Below, piece by piece: positions 23,216 to 37,700 of a DNA stretch of 64,000 bases (position 1 is the first letter of the stretch; the number at the start of each line of letters is the position of its first letter). The stretch comes from Monarcha castaneiventris obscurior (lineage: Eukaryota > Chordata > Aves > Passeriformes > Monarchidae): the NCBI GenBank assembly GCA_026261815.1, contig JAMPIT010000894.1, positions 57,321,647 to 57,385,646 on the forward strand, read 5' to 3'. Below the pieces are notes generated by a model. It had not been told where the DNA came from. It did not search any database and was given only the letters and a program-made list of their open reading frames with translations. The position numbers were made by a program, and so were the translations under genes.

Positions 23216-26200
23216 CCGTGCTGGAACCCACCAGCTTTGTGTGAGGTTGAGGGGCAGCGTCGCTGCTTGGTATGCATCACGCTGCCCCTGTTTGTAATAC
23301 TAACTTGACACGTGCAGTCACTATATTATTTAGAGTTAATGCAGAGCCTAAGTGTACCCTCTTCTTCGGGAAAGTCGCGTTTCTTCAGCAGTGGGCTTTT
23401 GGAGACCCACGGCTTTGGAGGTGAAATAGCTGCAGAACTTAGAGCTCGGTAGTTTTTACCAAGTATTTTCTCATTCTCAGAAATTAAGCAGAATCTTTTG
23501 ATTAATTGCACCTCATTTAGCAGCTGAATGTCTTGACAGCGTTACTGCTTCGACAGTTTAAGTGCCCAGAGTTCACCCATCAGGTGTGTGGAGCAACCGC
23601 AGTCTTTTGCCTTGGTTAAAAGTTATATGGGCCTTGGTGCCGGTAAAGGGCTTGTCCCTGCTCCGGTGAAGCCAGTGGCCACACTCCGGGTGGAGCAGGA
23701 TAGGTCCAGGCTTATTTAGTGCTGTACGTGTTGATTTCTCCGTTTTCACCTCGAAGGGAGATGTAAATGCCACGCAGTGAAATGGAGGGGAGGGGTGATT
23801 TGGTGTCATGGTAACTTCTCCAACTATCGTCGGACTGTACATAATATCCAGTGCTGCTGGAGGAACTGCATTTCACACACATCACCTCAGACAGCAGCGG
23901 GGGGTGCTGGTGCGATTCTTTTCCCTGAGGTTGCACTGAGAAGAGCAGCAGTCGCTCTGGTGAATGCCTTGCATCACAGTATTGCCCCTTGCAGTTTGAA
24001 AAGCCTACCAGGACAAACAGGAAAAGGGATCACGAACAGAGCTGCAGGAGCAGTGTTAATTGAAGAAACAAAAGCACGGAGGTGGGGGGGAGCTTGTACA
24101 GTTAGTTCTGCGTTCAGAAATCTACGCCTCTGTGCAAATGCCTTGTCTTCATTTTGCCACTTACCCTTCTCTTAAGTTTCCATATAACTGACGTTCTGAG
24201 ATGTTTCCATATACTCTCAACAGGAATTCCAGAGATGTAATCGCTTTCCTTATCTCAAGGCTTATAAACTTCCATCGGAAAGCTCTGTTTGGTGAAAATA
24301 AGTAAAAAACCGTTTTTACAAGGCAGCATGTGTGTGTAAGTGGTCTAACCAAAGGCCAGTTTAATTGAGAGTGATTTCAGCCTTCTGTGGATGGTCTGGC
24401 CACAGAGCAGCCTCTGAGGTAAAGAGACATTAGAAAGAGAAATGTGAATGTGTGATTTTTTAAAATTTTCTTTCAAACCTTTGTTAGCATCTAGCAAAGT
24501 ATACAGGCTGCTTACATAGCCTGAGATGGCACAAATGCTCCTGGCTGCAGTGTCAAAGCTCTTCCCTTTTCCCAAAGCAAAGCACTGAAAGGATCAAACA
24601 GAAAATGAATTGTTCTGAGCACAGGTCCCCAAAGAAACGTGAAGGGAATATCCACTAACCCACACTCTGTAAAATTTTTAATTTTCAGAATGGACAAAAA
24701 TAGTAACAGAATAAAACAGAGTGAGTGTGTGTGCGCATGTTGGGGGAGGGCAGCTGGAATCTGAGGCAAGCTGCATTTTATTTTTTTTTCATTTGCCCAG
24801 ACAGATTCCACTGTGAACATGTAATGGTTTTCACTGAGGCACTGTGTTATTTTAAGGTAAATCTGCTGACTTCAGAATGCATAATCAGTTTCATGATCAT
24901 AATAAATTATATCACAGTCATCTCTGGTGGGAAAATGGAAGGAAATGCACAAAGCAAGAGTGCCAGGACAGCTTGCTGGTTAGGATGCTAGCCTAGAAAC
25001 CATGTCTTTCTTGCTTTTTTAGGGAAATAATTTTGAAAGCTTCTAGGTCAATTGAAACCTCATTCTGAAAGCATAGTAGGTACTCACAGTTAAAGTGTCT
25101 GAAAGATACTTTTAAAATCGTCATTGCAGTTCAGTTCTGCAGCTGTAAATTGGGAATTGCAGTACTGCTTGCAAAGGTGATGTGTGAATAAAATATATTT
25201 GAATGCAACTGGAACCAAAGAGAAGCTCTCTAAGGAGCTGGGATAGACAGACAGCCTACACGGGCTGTGGTACTGAGAACATATTTTCACTAGCAGCCGC
25301 AGCTTAGGCAGCTCGGGCATCTACCCCCCTCCTGGCAGGTTGTTCCCAGCTCTTGCTTTTGCTGCCACAACTGTTTGCACAGCAGTACAGTGAACTTGAT
25401 CAAGGAATAGATCCAGCTGGTAAAAGATAAAATATATGCTGACTACATGGCAACACAAACGACTCTGCCAGCCAAAACACTGGTTGGCACGTGGAGCCGA
25501 GCAAAGGCTGCGAGAAAGGAGGATGGGAGCTGCTTAAGCAACCTGCTACCAAATGCAAAATCACAGCCTCTCTTTATTTTTCAGGTACCTTAAATGTTAA
25601 TCTAGAACGGTAAAAGTCATGGTCTAGTGTGTAAAAAGGATTGACTGTGGTCTGATGAGACAACAGGAAGATTTTTGTCACCGATTTCTATACAAAGAAA
25701 GCTGGGTCTTTGATTTATGTATTAAAAACAGAAGTAAAATGAAACAAAATATTTTAATAATGAAAGTAGCTCACAAAAAATGACTTAGAAGATGCACAGT
25801 TATATTTTGATTTTTCCAAAAATATAATAGAAAAGTTCAAAATGGACCATTCCCTTTAAAAGAGACAGATATAATTTTTTGTAACTTTTGTTAGAGACTT
25901 GTGTTACATGTCTTTTCTAGTGTTACTTTTTAATTACCACTGCCGAATTGTGAGATAAGTCATTGTTGCATTGCCCTTTCATATTTGAGATAAAGATCCT
26001 CATACTTTAGGTTTGTCTTTCCAGGCTTCAGTGGCGGTATACTAAAGATGAATTTCATCTATTCCATGTGACACAGGTTGTTTAACAGGAAAATGTTTTT
26101 ATTAGAAGAATTGGTTTAAGGGTCCATCTGGAACCAATTGAATTCTCTGATGGCCTAACCCTCTATTTCTAGAGGGAGAGAGGAGAAAGAGCAGAGAGCA

Positions 26201-28684
26201 AATTCTGGCTAACAGTGTAGTTCTGCAGTGTGAATTTGAGAACTTTCCCCTCTGCTCCCCCCAGCCTCTTGTTCCTGCTCTGTCGCTGTAATTTGCCACG
26301 TTTTCAGCTTTGTGCATACAGCTATTTTCATGACTTGCTGTAAATTATACTGTTCAAATAACTGCTGTTAAAAGTCATCATCAAAAAAGGATGGGGGAGC
26401 ACTTAAATGGGGCAAATGAGGGAAGAGTAAATTGTGCTGTGGGAAAGGAAATGAGCGTGGGTCTGAGGGAAGCCCAGGGCTTCCTCAAGCCATTGTCACT
26501 TGAGGCAGTCATCCCTTCATCCCATATGCCATTTAATTACAGGCTCAGCCATAGACTTCGGTGATTAGCAGCCCTCTTTAGATAATCAAAGTACCCCTGT
26601 ACCTCCCAGGACTGCACATGAAGGCTTTATCGATATATGAAGCACTATAAAAATGGAAGGCTTCACAGTGCAGCTGGATTCAATGTCCAGTCATGATCCC
26701 AGATGTATTTCTGTTATTCCAAGTGGCTTTAGCTAAGCTAAAAAAGAAAAAAAACCCAAAACATTTGCAATAAAATTTCTTTCAAAAGGACTTCATATCA
26801 TAAAGGCACTGAAGCAGCAATTGTCCTGATGTTACAGTGTTTATAAACCCAGAATTTTGCCTTATTTATTTTCACGTTCAGGCACAATGTTATTAGCAAT
26901 TTCTTTCTCAAGTGCAGAATGGCCTGTAAGACATCAAATGCTTGCTACTTGTCCAGGACAAAAAGGGCTGCAGTACATACATTAATATATGTCCTGGGAT
27001 TCTGCACTCTTTTGATTGCATTACTTCTTTAGTTTCCAAGCAGGGACTAAGAGTCATTCTGGATATATCACTGTACTTATCTTTGCTGTTTTTAGCAGAT
27101 AAATGTCTTTGCCAAAACCACCTTAAACATTTGTTGGTGATATAGAAAAAAATTCTCCCAAAAGAAAATAATTTTCCTTTCTGAAGCTGGCCATTGAAAA
27201 CATTATTTCTAAGTCAGGTTGCATTATTAACTCATATCAGGGTGGACTGATAGTGAAATGTAGAAAAAGAGTATTATGTTGCTAATAAAAAAAAAACAGC
27301 TGGGAAGTCTGAAGCTCTGAATTTTGTGTAGCTTGTATTCCTTAGCACCACATCTCTGGCAGAAAATACAGAGTAGAGCACAGTGAGAGGAAATGAACAT
27401 AAAAAGTGTTGATTGTAAAATATTAGTGAATGTATTCATGTGTATTTTTGGGGAGGAGATAACTGTGCAGTTCACTCCTAAACCCCCTCTGCCTAAGTGC
27501 CTTGCACAGTTACTTGAAAAACCTTATAAAAAAGATAAAATCCTAAGTGCAAAGAGCCTAAAAATGAATCCATATTGAGGAACTGTACCCAATTGATTAT
27601 TCAGCTGGCAAAATGGAAATTTCAAGTTGCATAGACAGCTAATTGTGGCCTGCCTGTGGAATGACAGGTCTATAATTTTTAGTTTTGTGCACATTCAAAG
27701 CCAGTCACCTTGACACTTAACAGTCCATTATCTGCTGGCCACCGACCATATGATGATATTCAAAGAGTGACAGGTCTTTTCCATTACAGAATGATAAAAT
27801 GCACTATGCTTTATTTGGATAAAGCTGTCTTCAGAGACAGCACAAACCAAATGCTTATCTGATCCTTGCATGCAACAATGACACTGAGACACCTTTTACT
27901 CCACAGGGCTAACCTGTGTTTTGTTGGATTCTTTTTTGTTGTTGTTGTTCTTTTGGGATAAAAATGAGTGGAATTGGTATTCCCAGTATTGTTTTCTAGA
28001 AGAACAGGCAAGCTGGCATTCATATCTGTGATTTCTTTCAGTATTAAATAAGACAGATTGCAGGAAGCATTGGGACACAGGTCATGCAACTACATGATTC
28101 ATAATCTAAGGAGAAATGTTTGGGGTTTTATAAAGAGATGGTTTGTTTTCAGCATGAATACAGAGCGAGGTCAAAAAACACATCCCAGGATACTTTCTAT
28201 CAAATAACAAAAAAACAGCACACCACCACGAATCAGGCTGAGACTTGGCATTTGATTCTAACTCAGACAAGGGGCTGGATCCAGCCAGGGACTGCTGCGC
28301 CTTCCCTGGGTGAGGTGAATGTGTCTGTGGCTCTGTCCCTAGCCTGCAGGAGGAGCGGGAGGCTGGTATCTCCGTAAGAAAAACACAGCTGGAAGGGCAG
28401 ACAGTGCTTGGAAGTTGTTCCTCGGGTCAGGGCGTTCCCCGCCCGGACCTCTCCTCAGGGTGATCCAGGGAGGGCAGCGAAGCTGTGCTTCTATGCAAAA
28501 GCCACAGTGGGAGTCTCTTCCTTCTGTCCTGCTGGGCAGGGAAAGCCATTCCTTGGAGCACTGCAAGCAGTTTGAGTACAGGAGCTAGCAGTTCTCCAGA
28601 CCCTACTGGGAGATGGGCCCACACGAGTCATGAACTTTGTTTTGGCCTCAGCACCAGTTTCTGTGCCAAACTGTTCTCAGTGAA

Positions 28685-28704
28685 TTTTATTTATTTATTT
28701 ATTT
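28685..28704. repeat. (TTTA)n microsatellite
   Basis: About five tandem TTTA units. Confidence 0.85.
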
Positions 28705-31700
28705 CTAAATGTCAGTTTTCAGTTGTGAATTCTGAATGTGCCTTTTGAATAATTATTCTTAAACTATTTTTGGAGTTTCAACAAAGAATCAGGATTGTTT
28801 TTCTTAGCCAGCAGGGCCTGCTCCAGCTCCCAGGGACATTAGTGCAAAGATGCTGGCTGATTAATTATGTGCTGGAGCAAGGTCTGTAGGAGTAATCCTG
28901 CAGGGATGAGTTTTTACAAGACATACCTTTTATCAGTGCTTCATTTTGTAGTGATCTTAAAATGATAAAAATCTTGTGAATTACAAATTCACAGAGCACT
29001 CTTCTTGAGCATGTGGAGTGAGCAACAGTGACTTTTGCCACCAGAAAAAATGATTTGTGGATTTTCCAAATGATTCACAGCTGTCATTTCAATGTTAAAT
29101 ACTATTTTTAGGTCCTTGCTTATTCAGAAATGAGTGATGATAAAACCACAATATTTTTATGATTTTTTTTCTACAAAAATATACTTTGTATGCAAACTTT
29201 CAGTCTCCTCTGTTCTCATATGCACAGTATACTGCAAGTATTTATATACAGCTGTGGAGAAAAGGCTAATGAACAGAGCATACTCTGACGAGAACAGTCA
29301 GGAGGCTTCATTTGTTCCCTACATGCTGCAATAATACTAATACACCTTTTACTCTACAGAATGGCTTGTACTTGGGGAATTGTGTTTCATCCAATTTTCT
29401 TGCAAATAATGAACAAGTTCCCCCAGGTTTATTGGCACTATCCTGTGCACACTTTTTTGGTGTAAATTATTTATTCTACTAATTTAACAGCAAACAGTCC
29501 TGGATAGTGAGCTTAGTGAGGCAATTTCATACGTATTGGTTGTAGGTTAATTATTTAGGGATTGAGATATCTCTGGTAATGCCAAATAAGTACAGACCTA
29601 ATCAGAGAAAGCAATTGAATGCGTCTAGGTTTTCCAAATCTCAGATCATGCAACCATTATTTGATGGTCATTAAGTTTGGTGCTTTATTGCAAAAGAACA
29701 TGAATGTGTTTTGAGGTAGCCCACAAGTTAACCCTTAGAGCTCCCATCCTTTCCCAGGCAGTCAACTCTTTGATCCCTTTGAGCCAGCTAACCAGAATGT
29801 TCAAATCCACACATTTTGTTATTCTGGAAATGGAGGCAGTTAAGGATGTTTTTGGATATTTGTCTTGTGGGATAGCTTAATGGTTTGGAGGCTTTAGACA
29901 TATGAATGCTGAAGAATCAACAGATAAATCATATTTAGGACTACCATAAACATCCTCTGCTGATTTTTCTCTTCCATGGTGTGCAGACACACAGTGGAGA
30001 TGGCTTAACTGCTGTAATTGTCACTGTTTTTACAGAGAGATTTTGATGCTAATCATTTGTAAAACATGAAACATCTCATGTCCTATAGCATCACTATCCA
30101 GTGTCAGTTTAATGGGCATTGTGTAATTTTTTTAACTCAATGAAGAAAACATTATTCTTATGAGGATTTTTTGGCTGCCATGCCATAACTGGGTGATTTA
30201 TTTGAGTGAGTAGAGTGAGCTCTGAGTAGAGCTTGGGAAGACAATGAAAGAAAAGCAGCATGAAAAGAAGTCTGTGAGCAGTTCTTGGTGTGGATAACAT
30301 GCTGATGTTGAGGCATAGTTGTTTCCATTCTGCCATCTTTATTTTACAGAGAAATCACTGCTCTGGGCTGTGCTGTGCTTGGCTCCCTTAAATGGCACTC
30401 AAGACAGCGCTGCAAAAGGGCAAGAAACTCTTCTGTTCAGGTTCTTCCACCTCTTCAGTAGCAGTTGGAGGTGTTTGATTTTTTAAAGTGGGGTGATCTG
30501 CTCTGTAGGCTGGTTTGGGGGGATGGAGGGTTGGTAGGGTTATTAATTCTCTTTATGCTTGATTTGGGTATTTTGTGTTTAATACATGTGTGGATTCATT
30601 TCTAATGTTAAATTTAAAACAAGTTGCAGATGGCAGGGAGGATTTGAGATGATCCTTTTCATTTCCTATGGCAGTTCATTCTGCAGTTTTAGGTCAGCCT
30701 TCACAGAAGTGCTTGCTCCCTTACAGATGAGCTCTACTTTCTTTCTTAGGAGTCTGTTTTGCTGGAGGACTAAGTAGTTCAGTGCAAAGCTTTAGGATTC
30801 TCAGGCTTTCTAGTGTAAAAAGTAGAGGATCTGGTGGTGAATCATGGTCATTTGCATTGGGAAGGGATGTACTGAAGCATTCTGCACTAACTGGATTTTC
30901 TTTAGCATAGAAGCCTTTGTGCCAGATGTGCTGCCCTGGTAGGGGAGATGAGTGACTGAAGCCAGATCATTGACAGGAGCAGGATGGGATGAAGTCACTC
31001 AGCAGCAGAATGAAGGGAGCTCCATCCACTGCCACATAAGGACATTCTGCCAACAAAGATTTTGAGAGTGCAGCTAAATGTGTTTCCCATTCCACATTCA
31101 GTTGATCTCAGATGCATCCTAGCAATATATTATTTTTCTCTATTTCACTATGTGAAAATAAATGCAGTCCTTCAAGGAGGATTAAAAGCTAAGCTGCAAC
31201 AGCTCTTCTCTGTTCTGAATGTGCTAATTGCTAAATTCTCCAGTTGCTGTGGGATTTTTGTGTTCAGAAGGAGAGAGCTAACATAAGTCGTGATTAGTGG
31301 GAGACTATAAGAGAACCTTGGATAGTGTTTTAATGATGGAGTGCATCAGGAGGAGACCTGGAGCTGGAGTCTAATGGACTGCTTCTGCAAAGATGCCCAA
31401 AAGGATGGGTTTGTTAAGGTCTATCCAAGGTCCTAGGTGGCTGTGGGGTGAAATAAAGAGATACTTCCAGCCATCAGCTCAGAGCTCATTCAGTAACTTC
31501 TCTTTTGTGGAACCATGGAAACTAAAAATTAAAAACATGGAAGGAAAACTGTAATAGTTGGAAAAATATATGAGAAATCTTGGCAAAATTATGAAATCAA
31601 ACACATACAGCTGTGCTAAGAAAAATATTTAACTCAATTTTAAATGTCATGAATCATTCGGATGTGTTAAAAGGCCAAGTAGAGCACAGTATGTCTTCCC

Positions 31701-34700
31701 AGCAAAAATGAAGAAGGCAAGTTGAATCTCACTTCATTGTAGAAAGTTTTAATAACAAGAGTTTGCTGCAGTTTTTCTTAGGTGCTGTCCCTGTGCTCAT
31801 ATGTACATCAGCCTAGAACTGTAAAATTACACATGGAAATTGAAACACAGATAATCAAAGGCTTCAGAGTTACACAGAGTGAATATAGGAGGGGCTGAAC
31901 AGGTTATGTGGGGGATTTGGAGGGATAGGACGTGTGCTAGTTCTTGTTGGCCTAGAATCTTATTTTGTTAAGACAAGGTGCCAATGACAAGTATGAAAAA
32001 TCACCCTTTTTCATAATTCAAGAATTGTATGACCTGAAAAACTGGAAGAAAAGAAAGATTCTCATAATACTTGGTTTCTGTGGACTATTCACACAGTGAA
32101 GCTGTTTTTCCTACAGAGGATGTGTAGGAGATTGAACCGTGCAGTGTGATTAGAGCTGAGGAAGAATTCTGTGATACTAGTCTGGCCAGTGAGTGAGCAC
32201 AACAAATGCAAGACTCAACTTTCTAAAACAAGTGATTTTCTGACTGTGATAAACCACTTGTTCATTCGGTATGAGGAAGAAAAATAGATATGGACTTAGC
32301 AGAGATGAATTGTTCTTTAAAAGCCTGCTAGTTTGGAGAAAAATTTTAAATATTTATTTTACTAACAGAGATGGAGACACTTTAGCTAGTCCAATGTTTA
32401 AAGTTGTGCCTGTATCACACACTTTGGAGTTTTGTAAAGAACTACCTGAAACAGAGGTAAAGAAGTAATCCAGGTACTGAAAACAGTCTGCTTTCTAATA
32501 GCAAGGAACTCAACAAGCGCTAATTTATCCTGTTCAAGAAAACACTGGGTTTGAATTCTTATGTTTTCTTTCCTGCTTATAGATTTTAAATCATCAGTGC
32601 AGAATGCAGTGAAATTAATGGGTTACAAAGGTGTATTTTTGTTGGTTGTGGTGTTGCACCTGGGTGAGTAGTCAGTAAGAAAATCCTGGATCCCACTATG
32701 CCTTGTTCCTTGTTCTGCTTTGCTGATCTGAGCTGAGATGCATTTGCTGTAAAGTGACACGAGATCCAGCACTGTATTTCTACTGACAGACTTCAAGTTC
32801 CCCCTTCTCTTCCTGGCATTGACTTGAAATTTTGAAGAGAGAATCTTGTAGACAGCACAGTAGTAAGGATTTTAATCCTTTTCATAACAAAACTCAGTGC
32901 AAATCTTCAGAAACACAACGTACCTTGTCTGCTAGGCCTTGTGCAGTAATTGCTGTTGTATTTCTGCTGAGATGCAGCTCTTCAACAGAGTGCAAAGCAG
33001 TAGGAATGGCTGTACAGAAGGTGTGATGCTCTCCCTTGTATTATCAAGCTGTTTCCCAGTTTACTTCCTGTCATACATAATGGCATGGAGACAAAGCTTG
33101 CAGCCTATCTGTCTAAAAAGGAGGGCACTGGGCTCGTTTGGGTGCAGTCAAATTGGTCAGGGAAACTTGAAATAAGAACACCTGACAGATTCAGGGGTTT
33201 CTGGGTGGAATGTAACCTTTAAAAGTCTCAAGAGAATAACACATGGTCTTTCAATGACATGTCTTTCAATGAGTTCTCTCATTTTCACATTGTTCTTTGG
33301 TATGAAATGTTTAACAGATATTCCACCTGCCTGTTCCACAAGTAGGTCAGCATTTGATAACTGCATTAAAATTGGACTTTCCTAAATCCTCTCTCACTAT
33401 AATCCTGCCTGTCCCTCTCAATTTTCCTATGTTCTAATACACCATTATGGAGAAAATGTTGAGTCTTTTTTAAAATTATTTCCAAGTTGTCACCCACAAT
33501 GAAGCTGTTTTGTTTTAGGTTTGGATCACATTTTTTCCGCAAAAGCTTCTGAAGACAGACATCACAGATATGATACCACACAGGAGAGAAGGTTTTGTTA
33601 CGCTCATGTAGAATTCCATGTCTTTTTGTATTGTTCTGAAAAAAACCCCACAAAGTGTTTTGGGCTTGTGAAAGTATCTTAAAGAATATATTTGGAATAT
33701 TTAAATATATTTGGTAATCTAACTCTTCAGCGTAACATTCAGCTCATTTTTAATGTGGCCTATCACTTCTGGTGTGACATTACTGAAAACCTTCTGATTA
33801 AAGCCAGCTCTCTTATGCATACTTTACCTCTGTGACCTATGAGTAGCTTGAAACCATTTGAACTCTGTCTAAATTGGATCCCCCTGGTTGTAAGTGTTAC
33901 TGCATGTCAGTTCTGTGTCAGTTGGATGGAAATCTTGCTGCAGAGGATGAAAGTTCACAGCTCAGTATTAATCTGCTGGGCAAACTACATCTAATGCCTT
34001 CAGTTTTCTTGAAATATAGCTTCTGATGACCTCTGACAGGTAAAATACAATATAGGATTTTCTAATATTCATTTTCAGTGTAGCTATTTAAAATAAAGCA
34101 TGTATCATCCTGTTCCAAATAAATGCTGTGAGAGACAAAATTAAGAATAGTGACAAGTGGATTATTGGACGTGGAGACTTTTGTTAATAAAATATGTCTA
34201 GGTCCATTACTTCACAATTGTCTTGGAATAGAAAATGCAAATCCTGGCTTTGCTAAAGGAGGCTGTGTATGGATGAATTGCTGGCTGGGATTCCCTTGAT
34301 ATCTCTTGGATGAGACTTTCAAACTGCTGTGTGAGCTTAACACAAAAAAAATCCTGAAGCTGCATGGTTCTGGAGCAGGCAGCATAAATCACTGAGGGCT
34401 GGTGGAGTCTGTCTCTAACTCACAAATAAGAACTTTGGATTTAGCACCAGCTACTGTTTAAAAGAGAGTCTGTATAGATTTGTGCAGCTTAGATGACACC
34501 ATCATCAACGGCCTGTGTTACACAGTGACAACAGTGACACCTTTGCTCTTGTCACTGTTAGGGAGACTTCCAAGTACATTACATTTGGGTTTGCTTTTGA
34601 AGTGACCTTTTTGGACTCAAACTCCAAGTCTAAAAAAGGAAAAATGTCTGATAGGTGCGGGTTTGTAAGTCTGCAACTTCCTCTCACTTCGGTTTAAACT

Positions 34701-37700
34701 ACCAGCAAAACTCATACCTCTTTCAGAGGAGCAAGTTGGACTTCTAAATATTTATTTAGAATCTGAAAGGAAATGGATCCTGCATTCCTTGAAAATCCCA
34801 AATTGTCTCTGAAAAGAGTGGGATTTGGTAGGAAGAAAGAAATCTAAGATTGAGCTCTGGTTTGCAGGGGAGTGATAGCAGTGTTGGGAGGGATGCTTTT
34901 TAGGCACTGGACGGGAATCAAATCCATCTTTCTCAAAGCCCTGCTTCAGTGCCTCTGAGGAGAACTGAAAAAGTGTGCTGTGCTAGGCCTGGAAGGAGCC
35001 TTTGGCTCTGCGAGAAGCCTGTGCTTTCAGCCCTGTGTTTGAAAGAGAAATTTTAGTCTATCGGGAGTGTACCTACTCGACAGCATCTTTTGAGTCCCTC
35101 CAACTCCTCTGATTCTGTAGCTACAATTTGTCATTGCAAAACATTGCCTTTTCATAAATCAGATAAAATATCTCATCCAAGGACTCTCATCCTGTCACTC
35201 CTCTTAGGGAAGTACAAAACAATAGTAATTAATCTGTACTGGTATGGCCAGAGGTATTTCAAGACAGTGGCAATTGGATCAGTTCCTGGACAGTTTAGGA
35301 GCATATTTTCCTGTTGTTTCCATTTTTAAACCCAGACTTCTAAAATCCTGACAGCCTGACTCTTTTTCCTGTGAGTCACACAAATAAATAAATTTTTGAT
35401 TACATGTGCAAGAGCCCAGAGCCCAAAACCTTGGAGTTCTCTTCTGTCAGAGGCTCTAAGACCTGGTATTGAAGGATATCTATCAGATATGTATCAGAAG
35501 GATGTATATATATCGAGAGGAGCTCCCTGTGGGTGCAGATTTTGGGTCACACTCATCTCGGGGAGACCAGAGCTCACTCAGAGGCAATGCCACGGGAGCT
35601 TTCTATAAGTGCTACACACGTTCTGAAATAAATATAGAATTACAGCACAGGGACTCTTACAACAATGTAACAAGAACAAAGTATTTGAAGAAATGGAAAT
35701 TAAGCAGCTTGCAGACTGTGGCAATCTTGTGGCTGGTGGGCTTTAATCATTGATTTTTGCTTTGTTAATTTGGCAGTATTGAACGTGGGTAACTGCAGCA
35801 TTCAGATCCGACAAATACGTGGAAAAGAGCACACTAATGAAAATCCATGAGAAAATAAGGGAAAGCTTCAAAGTAACCTGAGTGTGTGCAGGTAGATTCT
35901 GGACTGAAGGAATCAAAGCATGGACTGACAGCAGTGTTCTCTTCCCTTGCTGTTCATTGGCTCACGCTATTCATTTTGATAGAGACCCCTAGATATGGAG
36001 AAGTAATTTACCCTTTGTAGAACTCCCATATGGGGGAAATTTTCTTTTTAAGCTTACAGAGAGCTTTATGACAGGCCAAACTTGAAAGAATAGAAAGAAG
36101 CCAACAACAGTGGATAAAATAGAATGGCTTAATAGTTTTTGCTTATGAAATAGCTGGCTAAAAAATCATGTATACTTAAATACAAGTTTCTAATATCCAC
36201 AGCTAATGTCTAATCTCAAAAGTAAGAGTTTGATCTCAAGGCAGGGTAAAACGTGTGCTCTTTTCAATTTTATCAATTTAACTAGAAGTGAAGCCAAGGA
36301 TTTCAGTGGGATGAAGGTGATCTTGTATCTTCTGCTCTCTGACCCAAAAGCATAAAGTATAGATAGCCCTTAGTCTGAAGCTTGGGCAGAAGCTTAAATG
36401 TACATTTTTCCGTTTGTTCTAAATGGGAAAAAATCATTGTCAGATTATTAGCTTATCTTGCTTGTGGGTAGAGACACAAGCTGATCTAGAAAGGTTTTGT
36501 GTCTGATTTTATTTAAAAAGCTGAAGTGTTTTGTAAGCTTGGCCCTACACTGGATATGCCACCAAGCTTGCTGAACTGAAGCCCTACTTTTTCCTTTGTC
36601 TTTTGCATTGCCATTTTTTTATCTATAATCTTTTCCTTTTTCCTTTCCCGAGGTGAGACATCTCAGTAGGTGGGTCACTGTGACAACGAGGTTGGTACAA
36701 ACAGACCCTCTGCTTCTCTCAGCCTCTCCCACCTACTGCCGAAGGCTGTGTGCAAGTCTGAATGCACAACAGGACCACACAAAGGTACCTTGGTTAAATT
36801 CTGAGACTTGTAACTGATTTTATAAACTGGTTTTCTTTTAGAAGGCACTTTTTAGAGTATGATCACAGTTTTGAATTGCAGTAATTATATCACAAAAGAT
36901 GGAATTGTGGTCAATAGGTCTGAGGGGGGAAAGAAACACTGAAAGGAGGCTCTTAAACTGCATAGTTTGGATTAACCAACAGAGAAAATTACTTCTTAAC
37001 ACATAGGTTTTGAGGTCACCTTATGGGAAAAGATATCAGAACCCATGGAAATCACACCTAGATTAGTTTAGAAACTTGAATGTATTACCAGAAAGGCCTC
37101 TTAGGATTCCACTTCCCCTTTTTAAGCCTCCTATCTGTATATTCCCTAATAGAAAGGAATCTTCTAGATATTTGTTAGCACAGCTTTCTAATTAGGCTTA
37201 TTGATAAGTAATCTGAATAAATCCATGTGCAGAAACATCTCATTACAATTCTTTCAAAACATGATACAGAACATTCAAGAGATGTTTGTGTCTGGTCATT
37301 TTCCGTTTCATGCTTTCTGCCATGTGTATGTTAAATTTTCAAATTTTAGAAGCTAGTGCTTGGTATCCACTGCTTGATCTTAGCATTGTCTTTCGTACGT
37401 GAAAATGTTGATGTGGCTGTAATAAGTGTGAGAGATAAATATTTTAATAGTAGCACTGTTTCTATAATTTGTGTCTCCTTTTTTTGTTTTGTTTTGTTGT
37501 TTGTGTGATTTTTGGGGATGTTCATGTTTGGTTGTTGGGTTTTTTTTTTTTACATCCCAGTCCTTGCTCAGCTCTACAAGCACACTGCAAAGTGTCAGGA
37601 GGAATAACATATAGCTTGCAGTCCATCATCTGCATTCCCTTTGCATTAGGTGTAACACTGGCATGAAAATCAGAGCCCCTGCTCCAATTTTTCCAGCTGT

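Noticed and set aside
22645..23280. 211-, 176- and 163-codon minus-strand frames over the minisatellite
   Set aside because: The repetitive peptide simply reads the tandem DNA repeat in three frames.
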